53,083 nucleotides of DNA. Origin: an uncultured Lachnospiraceae bacterium (GTDB lineage: Bacteria > Bacillota > Clostridia > Lachnospirales > Lachnospiraceae). This document shows positions 18,361 through 27,230 of this stretch, in pieces. The translations under genes and the position numbers were made by a program. Each line of letters starts with the position of its first letter. The stretch's first letter is position 1. The stretch is from NCBI GenBank assembly GCA_934432595.1, contig CAKRYR010000016.1, positions 1 through 53,083 of the forward strand, read 5' to 3'. Below the pieces are notes generated by a model. That model was not told the origin of the DNA. It was given only the letters and a program-made list of their open reading frames with translations, and did not search any database.

Positions 18361-18378
18361 TGGTAAATATGTACAAGA

Positions 18379-19434
18379 TTAGAATAATTTTTTCATTAAA
18401 CTTACTGGGTCTTGTGCAAAATTAACAGCATTTTCAGCACTTATTTCTCCTCTTGCATACATATCAAATAACGCATCATCCATAGTTATCATACCATCTT
18501 TTTTACTAGTCTGAATTACTGAATTAATTTGGTGTGACTTTTGTTCTCTTATAAGGTTTTTAATAGCTGCATTTGCTATCATTACCTCAAAAGCTGCCAT
18601 TCTTCCTTTACCTGAAGCTTTAGGAATAAGTTGTTGTGATATAACGGCTTCAAGTACGCTGGCAAGCTGAATTCTTATCTGTTGTTGTTGATGTGGTGGA
18701 AATACGTCAATAACACGGTCAATTGTACTTGCTGCACCAATTGTATGTAGTGTTGAAAATACAAGGTGACCTGTTTCTGCTGCTGTTATCGCAGTTGATA
18801 TTGTCTCTAAGTCACGCATCTCACCAACAAGAATTACATCAGGATCCTCACGAAGTGCAACCCTAAGTGCATTTGCATAACTTAATGAGTCTAATCCCAT
18901 TTCTCTTTGGTTTACTATTGCTTTTTTATGTTCATGTAAATACTCTATAGGATCTTCTAGTGTAATAATATGATATGGATAAGACTCATTAATAACTCCA
19001 ATTAATGAAGCAAGTGTTGTAGACTTTCCACTACCAGTAGGTCCTGTAACTAATACAAGTCCTCTTTTCTTATGAGCTAGATTAACCATTGATTGTGGCA
19101 TACGAAGCTTTTCTGGTGTTGGTATGATTGTGTCTACCAAACGAATAGCTGCCGCATAAGTTCCTCTTTGTTTAAATATATTTACACGATATCTTCCTAA
19201 ATCTGGAACTGAATAAGAATAATCCACTTCACCTGTTTCTTCTAAAATTTTTCTATGATAATTAGAAGTAATTGATAAAGTAAGAGCTTCCGCATCTTCT
19301 GGTTGTAATATTGGATAATCCATAGCAATCAATGAACCGTCAACTCTTACTTTAGGACTAATTCCCACACTGATATGTACGTCAGAAGCACCCATTTCAT
19401 GAGCTACTCCTAACAATTCCTCCATTGTGACCAT
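18379..19434 (-). CDS. pilT: Pilus retraction ATPase PilT
   Basis: A 351-residue hexameric AAA+-like secretion ATPase powering pilus retraction. It has an N-terminal PAS-like domain (GASDVHISVG), Walker A GPTGSGKST (131-139), an Asp box (HIITLEDPIEYLH), Walker B (VILVGEMRDLETI), a His box (HLVFSTLHT), and the PilT-specific AIRNLIRE motif, here AIKNLIRE. The length matches the family. Presence of both pilB and pilT implies pili that extend and retract, and therefore probably twitching or surface behaviour. Confidence 0.94.
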   Translation of the reverse strand: MVTMEELLGVAHEMGASDVHISVGISPKVRVDGSLIAMDYPILQPEDAEALTLSITSNYHRKILEETGEVDYSYSVPDLGRYRVNIFKQRGTYAAAIRLVDTIIPTPEKLRMPQSMVNLAHKKRGLVLVTGPTGSGKSTTLASLIGVINESYPYHIITLEDPIEYLHEHKKAIVNQREMGLDSLSYANALRVALREDPDVILVGEMRDLETISTAITAAETGHLVFSTLHTIGAASTIDRVIDVFPPHQQQQIRIQLASVLEAVISQQLIPKASGKGRMAAFEVMIANAAIKNLIREQKSHQINSVIQTSKKDGMITMDDALFDMYARGEISAENAVNFAQDPVSLMKKLF

Positions 19435-19528
19435 TATCTTATCTCCTCACTTTTTTACATCATATTTATGTTCATTTTTCTCTTATCAATATATAATTAG
19501 ATATCACGTATAATTAATAACTATGGTT

Positions 19529-21250
19529 CTAGGCTTCAAATGAAATTCTCTTCATTTCACTCATTGACGTAATTCCTTGCAATACAAGTTTACCTGCTGA
19601 CATTCTTAATGTACTCATTCCTTCTCTTATAGCAACCTCTTTAATTTCTTCAGAATCCCCACCGGCTGCTATAACCTTCTTAACATTAAGAGTTATAGGC
19701 ATTATTTCATATACACCGATTCTTCCTTTATAACCTGTTCCACCACATTTCATACATCCACGTGGAATACATACCACCACGTCTGCATCTTCTGGAACGC
19801 CAAGAATTTCTTTCTCAAATTTATCTGCATATTTTGTTCTTTTACATTCTGGACAAAGTCTTTTAACAAGACGTTGTGCAATAACACCTACCGTTGCATC
19901 AGCAATCAAATAAGGCTCAATACCCATATCTGCAAGACGAGTAATTGTTGCTGCTGCACTGTTAGTATGTAGTGTACTAACAACTAAGTGACCTGTTATT
20001 GAAGCTTGTACAGCTATACTTGCAGTTTCATTATCACGAATTTCACCAATCATTATAATGTCTGGATCCTGACGAAGTATAGACCTAAGGGCTGCTGCGA
20101 AGGTCATTTCTGCTTTTGGATTAACTTGTACTTGGTTAATACCATCTATATTTGCTTCGACTGGATCTTCAACAGTGATTATATTAACATCTTCTGTGTT
20201 TAGTTCACTAAGTGCAGTATAAAGCGTAGTAGATTTACCACTACCTGTAGGTCCTGTAACTAATACAATACCATGCGGATTTGCTAATATTCCGTCAAAC
20301 TTCTTCATCTCTTCCTCAGTAAAACCAAGAGCTGATTTTGGTTTAGTAAGACCTTGTTTTGAAGTAAGACGCATAACGACTTTTTCACCATGTACTGTTG
20401 GAAGTATAGATACACGGATATCATACTCAACTTTATCAACTATTTGAGTAATACGACCATCTTGTGGTTTTCTCTTTTCAGATATATCCATTCCACCAGC
20501 AATCTTAATTCTTGCGACTATACCATCTAGTAGCGATAATTCATAACTCATTACTTCTTTTAGTGAGCCATCTATTCTATATCTAATTCTTACTTTTTCC
20601 TCTAATGCTTCTATATGTATATCAGAAGTTCCTTGACGCACAGCTTGCTCTATAATTGTTCTTACAAGTACAACTATAGGCGAATTATCAATTACTTCTT
20701 CATTTACTTCTTTATTAGCTTCATCTTTAGCACTTACTGCTTTCTTATGTTGATTTCTTTCCTTTGCATATTGAGCGGCAACACTTTGTGCTGCTGCTTC
20801 ACCGAAATACTTATCAATTGCAATTCTAATATCTGTTGTTGTAGCAACTACAGGTTCAATCTGTAAATTTGTTATAATTGACAAGTCATCCATAGCCATA
20901 ATGTCCATAGGGTCTGACATTGCAACTCTTAGTACATTCGGTTTAGTTGGATCATATTCATATGGAATTAAACAATATTTTTTAAGTATATCAGGTTCTA
21001 CAAGATTCAAAATATCTGGTTCTATTTGAAATCCTTGCAGTGAAATAAAACCCAAGTTTAACTGTTTTTGAAGAGCTTTAGCTATATCTGTTTCATTAAT
21101 TACGCCTAGCTCAATTAAAGCTTCACCAACACGTATCTTTTTCTCACGTCCATAGGATAAAGCTTCCTTTAATTGTTCTTCGTTAATGACATTTTGTTCT
21201 ACTAATATGTCACCTAATCTTTTTTTCTTTCTATTATTTCCGAACTCCAT
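19529..21250 (-). CDS. pilB: Pilus extension ATPase PilB with MshEN-type N-terminal domain
   Basis: 573 residues. The N-terminus has two tandem MshEN-like segments (RLGDILVEQNVINEEQLKEA at about 11-30; IRVGEALIELGVINETDI at about 39-56), a domain known to bind c-di-GMP in MshE-type ATPases. A GspE/PilB ATPase domain follows: Walker A GPTGSGKST (333-341), IITVEDPVE, MIGEIRDNETA, HLVVSTLHTN. It also has a four-cysteine zinc motif (CPEC ... CMKCGG). It drives pilus assembly at the inner face of the membrane and is the first gene of the locus. Confidence 0.94.
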   Translation of the reverse strand: MEFGNNRKKKRLGDILVEQNVINEEQLKEALSYGREKKIRVGEALIELGVINETDIAKALQKQLNLGFISLQGFQIEPDILNLVEPDILKKYCLIPYEYDPTKPNVLRVAMSDPMDIMAMDDLSIITNLQIEPVVATTTDIRIAIDKYFGEAAAQSVAAQYAKERNQHKKAVSAKDEANKEVNEEVIDNSPIVVLVRTIIEQAVRQGTSDIHIEALEEKVRIRYRIDGSLKEVMSYELSLLDGIVARIKIAGGMDISEKRKPQDGRITQIVDKVEYDIRVSILPTVHGEKVVMRLTSKQGLTKPKSALGFTEEEMKKFDGILANPHGIVLVTGPTGSGKSTTLYTALSELNTEDVNIITVEDPVEANIDGINQVQVNPKAEMTFAAALRSILRQDPDIIMIGEIRDNETASIAVQASITGHLVVSTLHTNSAAATITRLADMGIEPYLIADATVGVIAQRLVKRLCPECKRTKYADKFEKEILGVPEDADVVVCIPRGCMKCGGTGYKGRIGVYEIMPITLNVKKVIAAGGDSEEIKEVAIREGMSTLRMSAGKLVLQGITSMSEMKRISFEA

Positions 21251-21375
21251 ACTAATCCTACTCCTTACTGTTTATCCTCCAGCATCTCTTACTGTTTAAA
21301 ACTTAAGGTTAATTCTTTATACATCTACTCTATACATCAATTTTAATATCGACACTAAGTTTTAATAAATTAACA

Positions 21376-22002
21376 TTATTTTACTTTTTTATACTTATTT
21401 TTTAATTTATACAAAGCTTTTTTCTCTATTCTACTTACATAGCTCCTACTTATTCCTAATAGATTTGCTATTTCTCTCTGTGTCATTTCCTTTCTTCCAG
21501 CTAATCCATATCTATTATATATAATAAATTTTTCTCTCTTAGTTAGTTCCTCTATATAAGCATATAATTTTTTTACATTCTCCATAGCTTCAAGTTTTTC
21601 AGCAATATCTTCATCTCTTGATTCTATAATATCTATTAGACTGATTTTATTTCCTGCATTGTCAATATGTATAGCCTCATTAATATATACTTCTCTAGCC
21701 ATCTTTTTACCATTACGAAACATCATAAGTAATTCATTTTCTATACATCTTGAGGCATAGGTTGCTAATCGTATATTTTTATCCATTTCAAATGTATCTA
21801 TTGCTTTTATTAACCCAATTGTGCCAATAGACATAATATCATCAATATCCATATCGGTAATAGAGTACTTTTTTGCAATATGGGCTACTAATCTCAAATT
21901 CTTTTCTATTAAAATACTTCTAGCATTCTTATCACCTTGTTTTAATTTTACTAGATATGTCTGTTCTTCTTTGGTGCTTAAAGGTTTAGGAAATGTTTTC
22001 AT
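21376..22002 (-). CDS. sigK: RNA polymerase sigma factor, SigK type
   Basis: A 208-residue sigma-70 factor. Region 2 is visible (RNLRLVAHIAKKY, DDIMSIGTIGLIKAIDTF, LATYASRCIENELLM) and region 4 (LTKREKFIIYNRYGL, TQREIANLLGISRSYVSRIEKKAL). The N-terminus MKTFPKPLSTKEE is the form I know from clostridial SigK, which controls late mother-cell genes in sporulation. No pro-sequence is present and no skin-type element interrupts it. SigE is the nearest alternative. It precedes the pilus locus with about 125 bases between, and has its own upstream region. Confidence 0.85.
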   Translation of the reverse strand: MKTFPKPLSTKEEQTYLVKLKQGDKNARSILIEKNLRLVAHIAKKYSITDMDIDDIMSIGTIGLIKAIDTFEMDKNIRLATYASRCIENELLMMFRNGKKMAREVYINEAIHIDNAGNKISLIDIIESRDEDIAEKLEAMENVKKLYAYIEELTKREKFIIYNRYGLAGRKEMTQREIANLLGISRSYVSRIEKKALYKLKNKYKKVK

Positions 22003-22075
22003 AAATTAAGCACCTCTACCAATCTAACATTTATACTATTCTATGCTAGACATTGGTAAAAGGTGCTTTTCCAAG

Positions 22076-22228
22076 TTAAATTCCTTTTGATATTATAAGA
22101 AGAACAACCGCTATAAAGACTAAAATAACCGCTACTATACTTACGATTTTACCATTTTGATACTTCTTCTTTTCCATCTTAAGTTCTTCTTTTATCATAT
22201 TATTCATTTTTCTTCTTTTTTCATCCAT
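22076..22228 (-). CDS. Small single-pass membrane protein (50 aa)
   Basis: An open frame of 51 codons starting MDEKRRKMNNMIKEELKMEK and ending with a hydrophobic segment (IVSIVAVILVFIAVVLLIIS, about residues 28-47) and KGI. It therefore looks like a charged cytoplasmic helix with a C-terminal membrane anchor. It begins 12 bases after the stop of the U32 gene on the same strand, and AAAGGATAG overlapping that stop could serve as a ribosome site (spacing is long). I do not recognise a family. It is the only gene candidate in the 22003-22239 gap. Confidence 0.6.
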   Translation of the reverse strand: MDEKRRKMNNMIKEELKMEKKKYQNGKIVSIVAVILVFIAVVLLIISKGI

Positions 22229-22239
22229 TATAGTTAAAT

Positions 22240-23472
22240 CTATCCTTTCATTCGTATAAGATCATTTACATCTATAGACTTATCAAATTTAACATATATC
22301 TTCTGTTTTGGATGTGGACAGCTCTCCATCATCTCTCCATCTTCATTTCTAATGGATATTATCTTTGTAATTACATTACTGCCATCTGTTTTCATTACTT
22401 CTACTTCATCACCTACACAGAATTTATTTCTTTGATATAATACATATTCACCTTCATCATTTATTTCTTGAACTATCCCAAGATAAGTGTATTCTTTAAC
22501 ATATGTGTTACTATCATATATCTGTGTCTCATGTGATGTTGGACCATAGAAGAATCCTGTGGTAAATTGTCTATAAGTACATTTTGAGATTTCTTCTTTA
22601 TAGTGTTCCATATTATTATGATACTTTTCTTCATCCTCAAAATAATCATCGATAGCTTGTCTATATGTTCTTGCTACAGAAGCTACATATAAAGCTGTCT
22701 TCATTCTACCTTCTATTTTAAGACTATCAATTCCAGCATCAATTATATCAGGTATATGTTCTATCATACATAAATCCTTTGAGTTAAATATATAAGTACC
22801 TCTTTCATTTTCAAATACAGGTAAATATTCCCCTGGTCTTGACTCTTCCATAACATAATATTTCCATCTACATGGATGAGTACAAGCCCCCATATTAGCA
22901 TCCCTTCCAGTAAAATAATTACTAAGTAAGCATCTACCAGAATATGATATACACATAGCACCATGTACAAATGTTTCAATTTCTAAATCATCTGGAATAT
23001 TCTTTCTAATTTCTTTTATTTCTTCCATAGATAATTCCCTTGCAGTTACAACTCTTGTTGCACCCATCTTGTGCCAAAAATTAAAAGTTGCATAGTTAAC
23101 ATTATTTGCTTGAGTACTAATATGTCTCTCTATTTCGGGTGCAACTCTTCCTGCAATTTCAAAAACACCAGGGTCTGATATTATAAATGCATCTGGCTTA
23201 ATTTCTTTTAATTCCTTAAAGTAATCTTCAACGCCCTTTAAATCTCTATTATGAGCTGTAATGTTAGCTGTTACATATACTTTTTTTCCTAACTTATGAG
23301 CAAAATCAATTCCTTCTTTCATCTCTTCCAACGAGAAATTCTTTGCCTTAGCTCTTAATCCATACATTTCTCCACCAATATAACAAGCATCTGCTCCATA
23401 ATTAAAGGCTGTTTTTAAAACCTCAAGACTACTTGCAGGCATTAATAATTCTGGTTTTTTATTTCGTAACAT
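22240..23472 (-). CDS. trhP: U32-family protein, TrhP/YrrO-like tRNA wobble-uridine hydroxylation
   Basis: A 410-residue peptidase-U32 family protein with the hallmarks KPELLMPASSLEVLKTAFNYGAD, ADACYIGGEMYGLRAKAKNF, HGAMCISYSGRCLLSNYFTGRDANMGAC and DSLKIEGRMKT. In B. subtilis the relatives YrrN and YrrO (TrhP1/2) make 5-hydroxyuridine at position 34 of tRNA, and the neighbouring YrrM methylates it. Here the next upstream gene is YrrM-like, so the same pathway is inferred. A protease or collagenase role, the older annotation of this family, is less likely. Confidence 0.85.
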   Translation of the reverse strand: MLRNKKPELLMPASSLEVLKTAFNYGADACYIGGEMYGLRAKAKNFSLEEMKEGIDFAHKLGKKVYVTANITAHNRDLKGVEDYFKELKEIKPDAFIISDPGVFEIAGRVAPEIERHISTQANNVNYATFNFWHKMGATRVVTARELSMEEIKEIRKNIPDDLEIETFVHGAMCISYSGRCLLSNYFTGRDANMGACTHPCRWKYYVMEESRPGEYLPVFENERGTYIFNSKDLCMIEHIPDIIDAGIDSLKIEGRMKTALYVASVARTYRQAIDDYFEDEEKYHNNMEHYKEEISKCTYRQFTTGFFYGPTSHETQIYDSNTYVKEYTYLGIVQEINDEGEYVLYQRNKFCVGDEVEVMKTDGSNVITKIISIRNEDGEMMESCPHPKQKIYVKFDKSIDVNDLIRMKG

Positions 23473-23555
23473 TATTATCCAACACTCTCCTTAACATTCA
23501 ATTCTTACTTAATATATCTATATTTTTTATCTATTCTTTCTTAATGTCTAAACTA

Positions 23556-24197
23556 TTACTTCTTAATGCTAATAGTTACACCATCACCTATTGGTAAAAT
23601 AATTGTATCCACTTCTTCATTATGAGTTATCATATATAAATATTCTCTCATTCTAGAATGAATAGTCCTATTTCGTCTTGTTACCGCATATCTAGAATTA
23701 ATAATATCTCCATCTTGTAGAACATTATCTGATACTAATATTCCACCTTTTTTTAATTTACTTATTATATCATTAAAATAATTATTATATTGACCTTTAG
23801 CTGCGTCAATAAATATCATATCAAAGGAACCTTCTACCTTAGATAATTCAATAGTAGCATCTCCTTCTATCACATTTATCTGAGATTCTTTTCCTGATTT
23901 TTTAATATTCTCATGAGCTTTAACTATCCTACTCTCCATATTTTCAATTGTAGTAACTTTACTATCTTCTCCCATATATTCTGTCATAAATATAGAAGAA
24001 AAACCTACAGCTGTACCAACCTCAAGTACATTCTTTACATTAGCATGTCTAATTATAAAACGTATTAGATTTTGTGTAGGTTTTTTTATAATAGGCACTC
24101 CATTAGCTAATGCTTCCTTCTCTATATCTTGCAAATATTTTGGAATCTCTTCATCTAAAGAACATATATACTCCTCTATTCTATTGTTAACAATCAT
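23556..24197 (-). CDS. trmR: O-methyltransferase, TrmR (YrrM)-like
   Basis: A 213-residue SAM-dependent class I methyltransferase of the catechol-O-methyltransferase type. The SAM motif is VLEVGTAVGFSSIFM (about 68-82). The metal-site acidic motif is MIFIDAAKGQYNNYF (about 127-141), with VLVSDNVLQDG later. In B. subtilis YrrM (TrmR) converts 5-hydroxyuridine-34 to 5-methoxyuridine in tRNA. The adjacent U32 gene on the same strand supports that function. A small-molecule substrate cannot be excluded from sequence alone. Confidence 0.85.
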   Translation of the reverse strand: MIVNNRIEEYICSLDEEIPKYLQDIEKEALANGVPIIKKPTQNLIRFIIRHANVKNVLEVGTAVGFSSIFMTEYMGEDSKVTTIENMESRIVKAHENIKKSGKESQINVIEGDATIELSKVEGSFDMIFIDAAKGQYNNYFNDIISKLKKGGILVSDNVLQDGDIINSRYAVTRRNRTIHSRMREYLYMITHNEEVDTIILPIGDGVTISIKK

Positions 24198-24298
24198 AAT
24201 TACCTAACCTCTTCCATTATATTATCAAAGGTAACACATCCCTAGTGGACGATAATTATATCACATGAGATAAATCTACATTTCATATGACATAATTA

Positions 24299-24325
24299 AA
24301 CGCAGACAAGTACAGTCTGCGTTTA
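24299..24325 (-). terminator. Hairpin, likely terminator after the MltG-like gene
   Basis: AAACGCAGAC and GTCTGCGTTT form a perfect 10-bp stem with a seven-base loop. A short CACGAAAGTG hairpin and an AGAG/CTCT pairing lie just before it on the minus strand. The T-tract after the stem is short. Confidence 0.55.
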
Positions 24326-24372
24326 CACTTTCGTGCTAAAGAGCCACCCACGACTCTCTATTCTCTTTTTAA

Positions 24373-24765
24373 CTATGAATTCTCCTTATCTTCTGAAGGA
24401 TTTTCACATATCTTGTCTATTATATCTCTATAAGTCATTGAAGTTGACAATGTATATGTCTTAGGACAAACATTCAATTCTGATAATTTAAGTCTTACCA
24501 AAAATGAATACTTATCAACTATTAACTTCTTATCATATAACATATTAGCAATCTGAACAGATGATGCTCCCTCTTTAATCTCTATCTTTTTTGACTCACC
24601 TGGTGCTTCTGCCATAGTAACTGGTCCATACACCTGATATGCAAAATCATATGCTCTATTTGCAAAATTCACTGTTAAATATATCGCAATACCATAGAAC
24701 AATAAGTTCATTAATACTTGAACTACTATACTGGCTATATTTAGTGTGTTGTCTTCCTTTTCCAT
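24373..24765 (-). CDS. MltG-like membrane protein without transglycosylase domain
   Basis: About 130 residues. A membrane helix (about 16-36) is followed by an extracytoplasmic LysM-like region IEIKEGASSVQIANMLYDKKLIVDKYSFLVRLK. This matches the N-terminal part of the endolytic transglycosylase MltG (YceG/YrrL). The catalytic YceG domain is absent: the protein stops after a 55-residue linker, with no frameshifted continuation downstream. Its place between the YlbF/RNase J genes and trmR corresponds to yrrL in B. subtilis. It is probably a regulatory or vestigial form. The start at 24765 has AGGAGG four bases upstream; the ATG at 24786 is upstream of that site. Confidence 0.7.
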   Translation of the reverse strand: MEKEDNTLNIASIVVQVLMNLLFYGIAIYLTVNFANRAYDFAYQVYGPVTMAEAPGESKKIEIKEGASSVQIANMLYDKKLIVDKYSFLVRLKLSELNVCPKTYTLSTSMTYRDIIDKICENPSEDKENS

Positions 24766-24810
24766 ATTTCCTCCTAAACTACTCACCTATAATAATAGTA
24801 TAACGTAATT

Positions 24811-25146
24811 TTATAAGAAATCAACATCTAAATTAACACAATCAAGTATAGATGCATTAACCTGTCTAGTCATCTTATTCAACCTTTGTTCTGCAATTAA
24901 GAATTCAGAAACTAAGTTATTACTAATAATGTCTTTAAATTCATTTCTTAATCTAACAATGTCTTCAAAAAAAGTATCATCATTTCCCATCTGTAATAAA
25001 AAGCATCTTTTACGATATTCATTCATTCCAGTATATAAATTCTCATCCTGTTTTATTTTATCTAAAACTCTATGATAATGATTATACTCATTACTAGTTC
25101 TAATCGCTCTAATTAAATTCTTTGTATTGTATTCAACATTATTCAT
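24811..25146 (-). CDS. YlbF/YmcA-family protein
   Basis: A 111-residue all-helical protein beginning MNNVEYNTKNLIRAIRTSNEYNHYHRVLDKIKQDENLY, the usual YlbF/YmcA opening: a helix, then a short peptide followed by KRCFLLQ. In B. subtilis YlbF, YmcA and YaaT form a complex affecting RNase Y and competence, sporulation and biofilm. Here it lies 23 bases after the RNase J gene, suggesting a link to RNA turnover. Which of the paralogues it matches is unclear. GGAGG is 7 bases before the start. Confidence 0.8.
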   Translation of the reverse strand: MNNVEYNTKNLIRAIRTSNEYNHYHRVLDKIKQDENLYTGMNEYRKRCFLLQMGNDDTFFEDIVRLRNEFKDIISNNLVSEFLIAEQRLNKMTRQVNASILDCVNLDVDFL

Positions 25147-25169
25147 GGATGTACCTCCGTTCTAGATAA

Positions 25170-26840
25170 TTATACTTCCATAATTATCGGTAAAATCATA
25201 GGACTTCTCTTAATTTGTTTCCATAAGAACTCGCTTAATACATCCCTTACTATATTCTTTATCTTACTCCAGTCTGTAATATTATTGTCTATACATCTTT
25301 GAAGTGCGTCATATACTATTGCTTTAGCTTCTTCCATAAGATTCTCTGCTTCTCTAACATATACAAATCCTCTAGATACAATATCTGGACCTGCCAAAAT
25401 CTGATTCGTATGTTTTTCAAATGTTACTACAACAATTAATAGTCCATTTTCTGATAAATGTTGTCTATCACGAAGTACAATATTACCAACATCTCCTACT
25501 CCTAGGCCATCAACATACACATCTTGAGCAGGTACTTTATCTACTACTTCTCCACCTGCTTCTGAAAGCTCTAGTACATCACCGGAAGAAAGTATAAATA
25601 CATTTTCCTTAGGTATTCCCATACTCTGAGCGATATCTCCCTGTCTCATCAGATGTCTAAACTCACCATGAATAGGTATTGAGAATTTAGGTCTTACCAA
25701 AGTATACATTAATTTTATTTCTTCTGCACAAGCATGTCCTGATACATGTGTATCCTGGAATATAACCTTAGCACCTTTTATAGATAATTCATTAATAATC
25801 TTAAATATTTGTTTTTCGTTTCCAGGTATAGGTGATGAACTAAATATTACTGTATCTGTTGGCTTTATCTGTATCTTTTTATGAATATTTGATGCCATTC
25901 TTGATAAAGCTGCCATAGATTCACCTTGGCTACCTGTAGTTATTATAGTTATTTGATCATCTGTATAGTTGCCCATTTGTTCAATATCAATAATTGTATT
26001 TTCTTTAGCCTTAATATATCCTAATTCTTGAGCAGTATTAACAATATTGACCATACTACGTCCTTCAATTACAACTTTTCGTCCATGTTTTGTAGCTGCA
26101 TTTATAATCTGTTGCACACGGTCCACATTAGATGCAAATGTTGCAACTATAATTCTTCCTGTAGTGCTGTCTGCAAAAATGTTGTCTAATGTTCTACCAA
26201 CAGTTTTCTCAGACTGTGTATATCCATCACGAAGTACATTTGTACTATCACACATTAAAGCAAGAACACCCTTTTTACCTATTTCCGCAAATCTAGGCAA
26301 ATCTATTGTACTACCAAATACAGGTGTATAATCAATCTTAAAGTCACCTGTATGAACGATAATTCCTGCTGGTGTATATATTGCTAATGCAGCTGAATCT
26401 GCTATACTGTGATTTGTTCTTATAAACTCAATTCTAAAACAACCTAAATTAATAGCATGACCATACTTTATAACTTTTCTTCTAGTTTTCTTTAATAAAT
26501 CATGCTCTTTTAATTTATTATCTATAATGGCTCCAGTTAACTTTGTTGAATATATTGGTACATTTACATCTCTTAATACATAAGGTAAAGCACCAATATG
26601 ATCCTCATGAGCATGTGTAATTATAAATCCTTTAACTTTATCAATATTATCCTTTAAATATGTAACATCAGGAATAACCAAATCAATACCTAGCATTTCA
26701 TCATCTGGAAATGATAATCCACAATCTACAACTATAATTGAATCATCACATTCAAATGCTGTAATATTCATTCCTATCTTCTCTAATCCTCCAAGAGGGA
26801 TTATCTTAACACTTTTATTCACGTCTCCTACTTTACTCAA
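25170..26840 (-). CDS. rnj: Ribonuclease J
   Basis: A 556-residue metallo-beta-lactamase/beta-CASP ribonuclease. The zinc motif is THAHEDHIGALP (H76, H78, D80, H81). Other family motifs are SIADSAALAI, VHTGDFKIDYTP, MCDSTNV, TGSQGE, SSSPIPGNE and VSGHAC (beta-CASP), and the C-terminal domain is present. It performs 5'-3' exonuclease and endonuclease steps in mRNA decay and rRNA maturation. The start codon is TTG, preceded by GGAGGTG. Whether it is the J1 or J2 type cannot be told from a single gene. Confidence 0.93.
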   Translation of the reverse strand: MSKVGDVNKSVKIIPLGGLEKIGMNITAFECDDSIIVVDCGLSFPDDEMLGIDLVIPDVTYLKDNIDKVKGFIITHAHEDHIGALPYVLRDVNVPIYSTKLTGAIIDNKLKEHDLLKKTRRKVIKYGHAINLGCFRIEFIRTNHSIADSAALAIYTPAGIIVHTGDFKIDYTPVFGSTIDLPRFAEIGKKGVLALMCDSTNVLRDGYTQSEKTVGRTLDNIFADSTTGRIIVATFASNVDRVQQIINAATKHGRKVVIEGRSMVNIVNTAQELGYIKAKENTIIDIEQMGNYTDDQITIITTGSQGESMAALSRMASNIHKKIQIKPTDTVIFSSSPIPGNEKQIFKIINELSIKGAKVIFQDTHVSGHACAEEIKLMYTLVRPKFSIPIHGEFRHLMRQGDIAQSMGIPKENVFILSSGDVLELSEAGGEVVDKVPAQDVYVDGLGVGDVGNIVLRDRQHLSENGLLIVVVTFEKHTNQILAGPDIVSRGFVYVREAENLMEEAKAIVYDALQRCIDNNITDWSKIKNIVRDVLSEFLWKQIKRSPMILPIIMEV

Positions 26841-26855
26841 AAAAGCACCTCCATA

Positions 26856-27140
26856 TTAGTCCACTTGTATGTCACAGTCATCCAAAAGTTCCGCGAATAC
26901 TTTTGCAACTGCTTGTAATTCTATATCATCTACAACCTCATCATATATAACTTCTGCATCATTTGAATCTTCATTTTTCTTTTCTCTTAATATATATGCA
27001 TCTGCCTCATCCTCTGGAGCGCCAGAATCACATACTAATAAATAATTATCACCATTGATAGTTGTTTGTTCAATAATTTCAAACTCTATTTTTTCATCAT
27101 CTAGTGTTGTGAATACTAAATTTTCCTCTTTTACTGCCAT
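26856..27140 (-). CDS. DUF1292 (YrzB-like) acidic protein
   Basis: About 94 residues, very acidic, with the family pattern NLVFTTLDDEKIEFEIIEQ ... YLLVCDS ... EVIYDEVVDD. DUF1292 genes regularly sit beside ruvX and ireB in Firmicutes, as here. The function is unknown. The start at 27140 is set by GGAGG five bases upstream; the ATGs at 27152-27158 include that site. Confidence 0.85.
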   Translation of the reverse strand: MAVKEENLVFTTLDDEKIEFEIIEQTTINGDNYLLVCDSGAPEDEADAYILREKKNEDSNDAEVIYDEVVDDIELQAVAKVFAELLDDCDIQVD

Positions 27141-27230
27141 ATTAACCTCCATAATCATAACTTATTCTTAACTTTTACAATACAATTGTATATTTATTAT
27201 ATAAACTTTAGTATTATCCTATACTAACAT

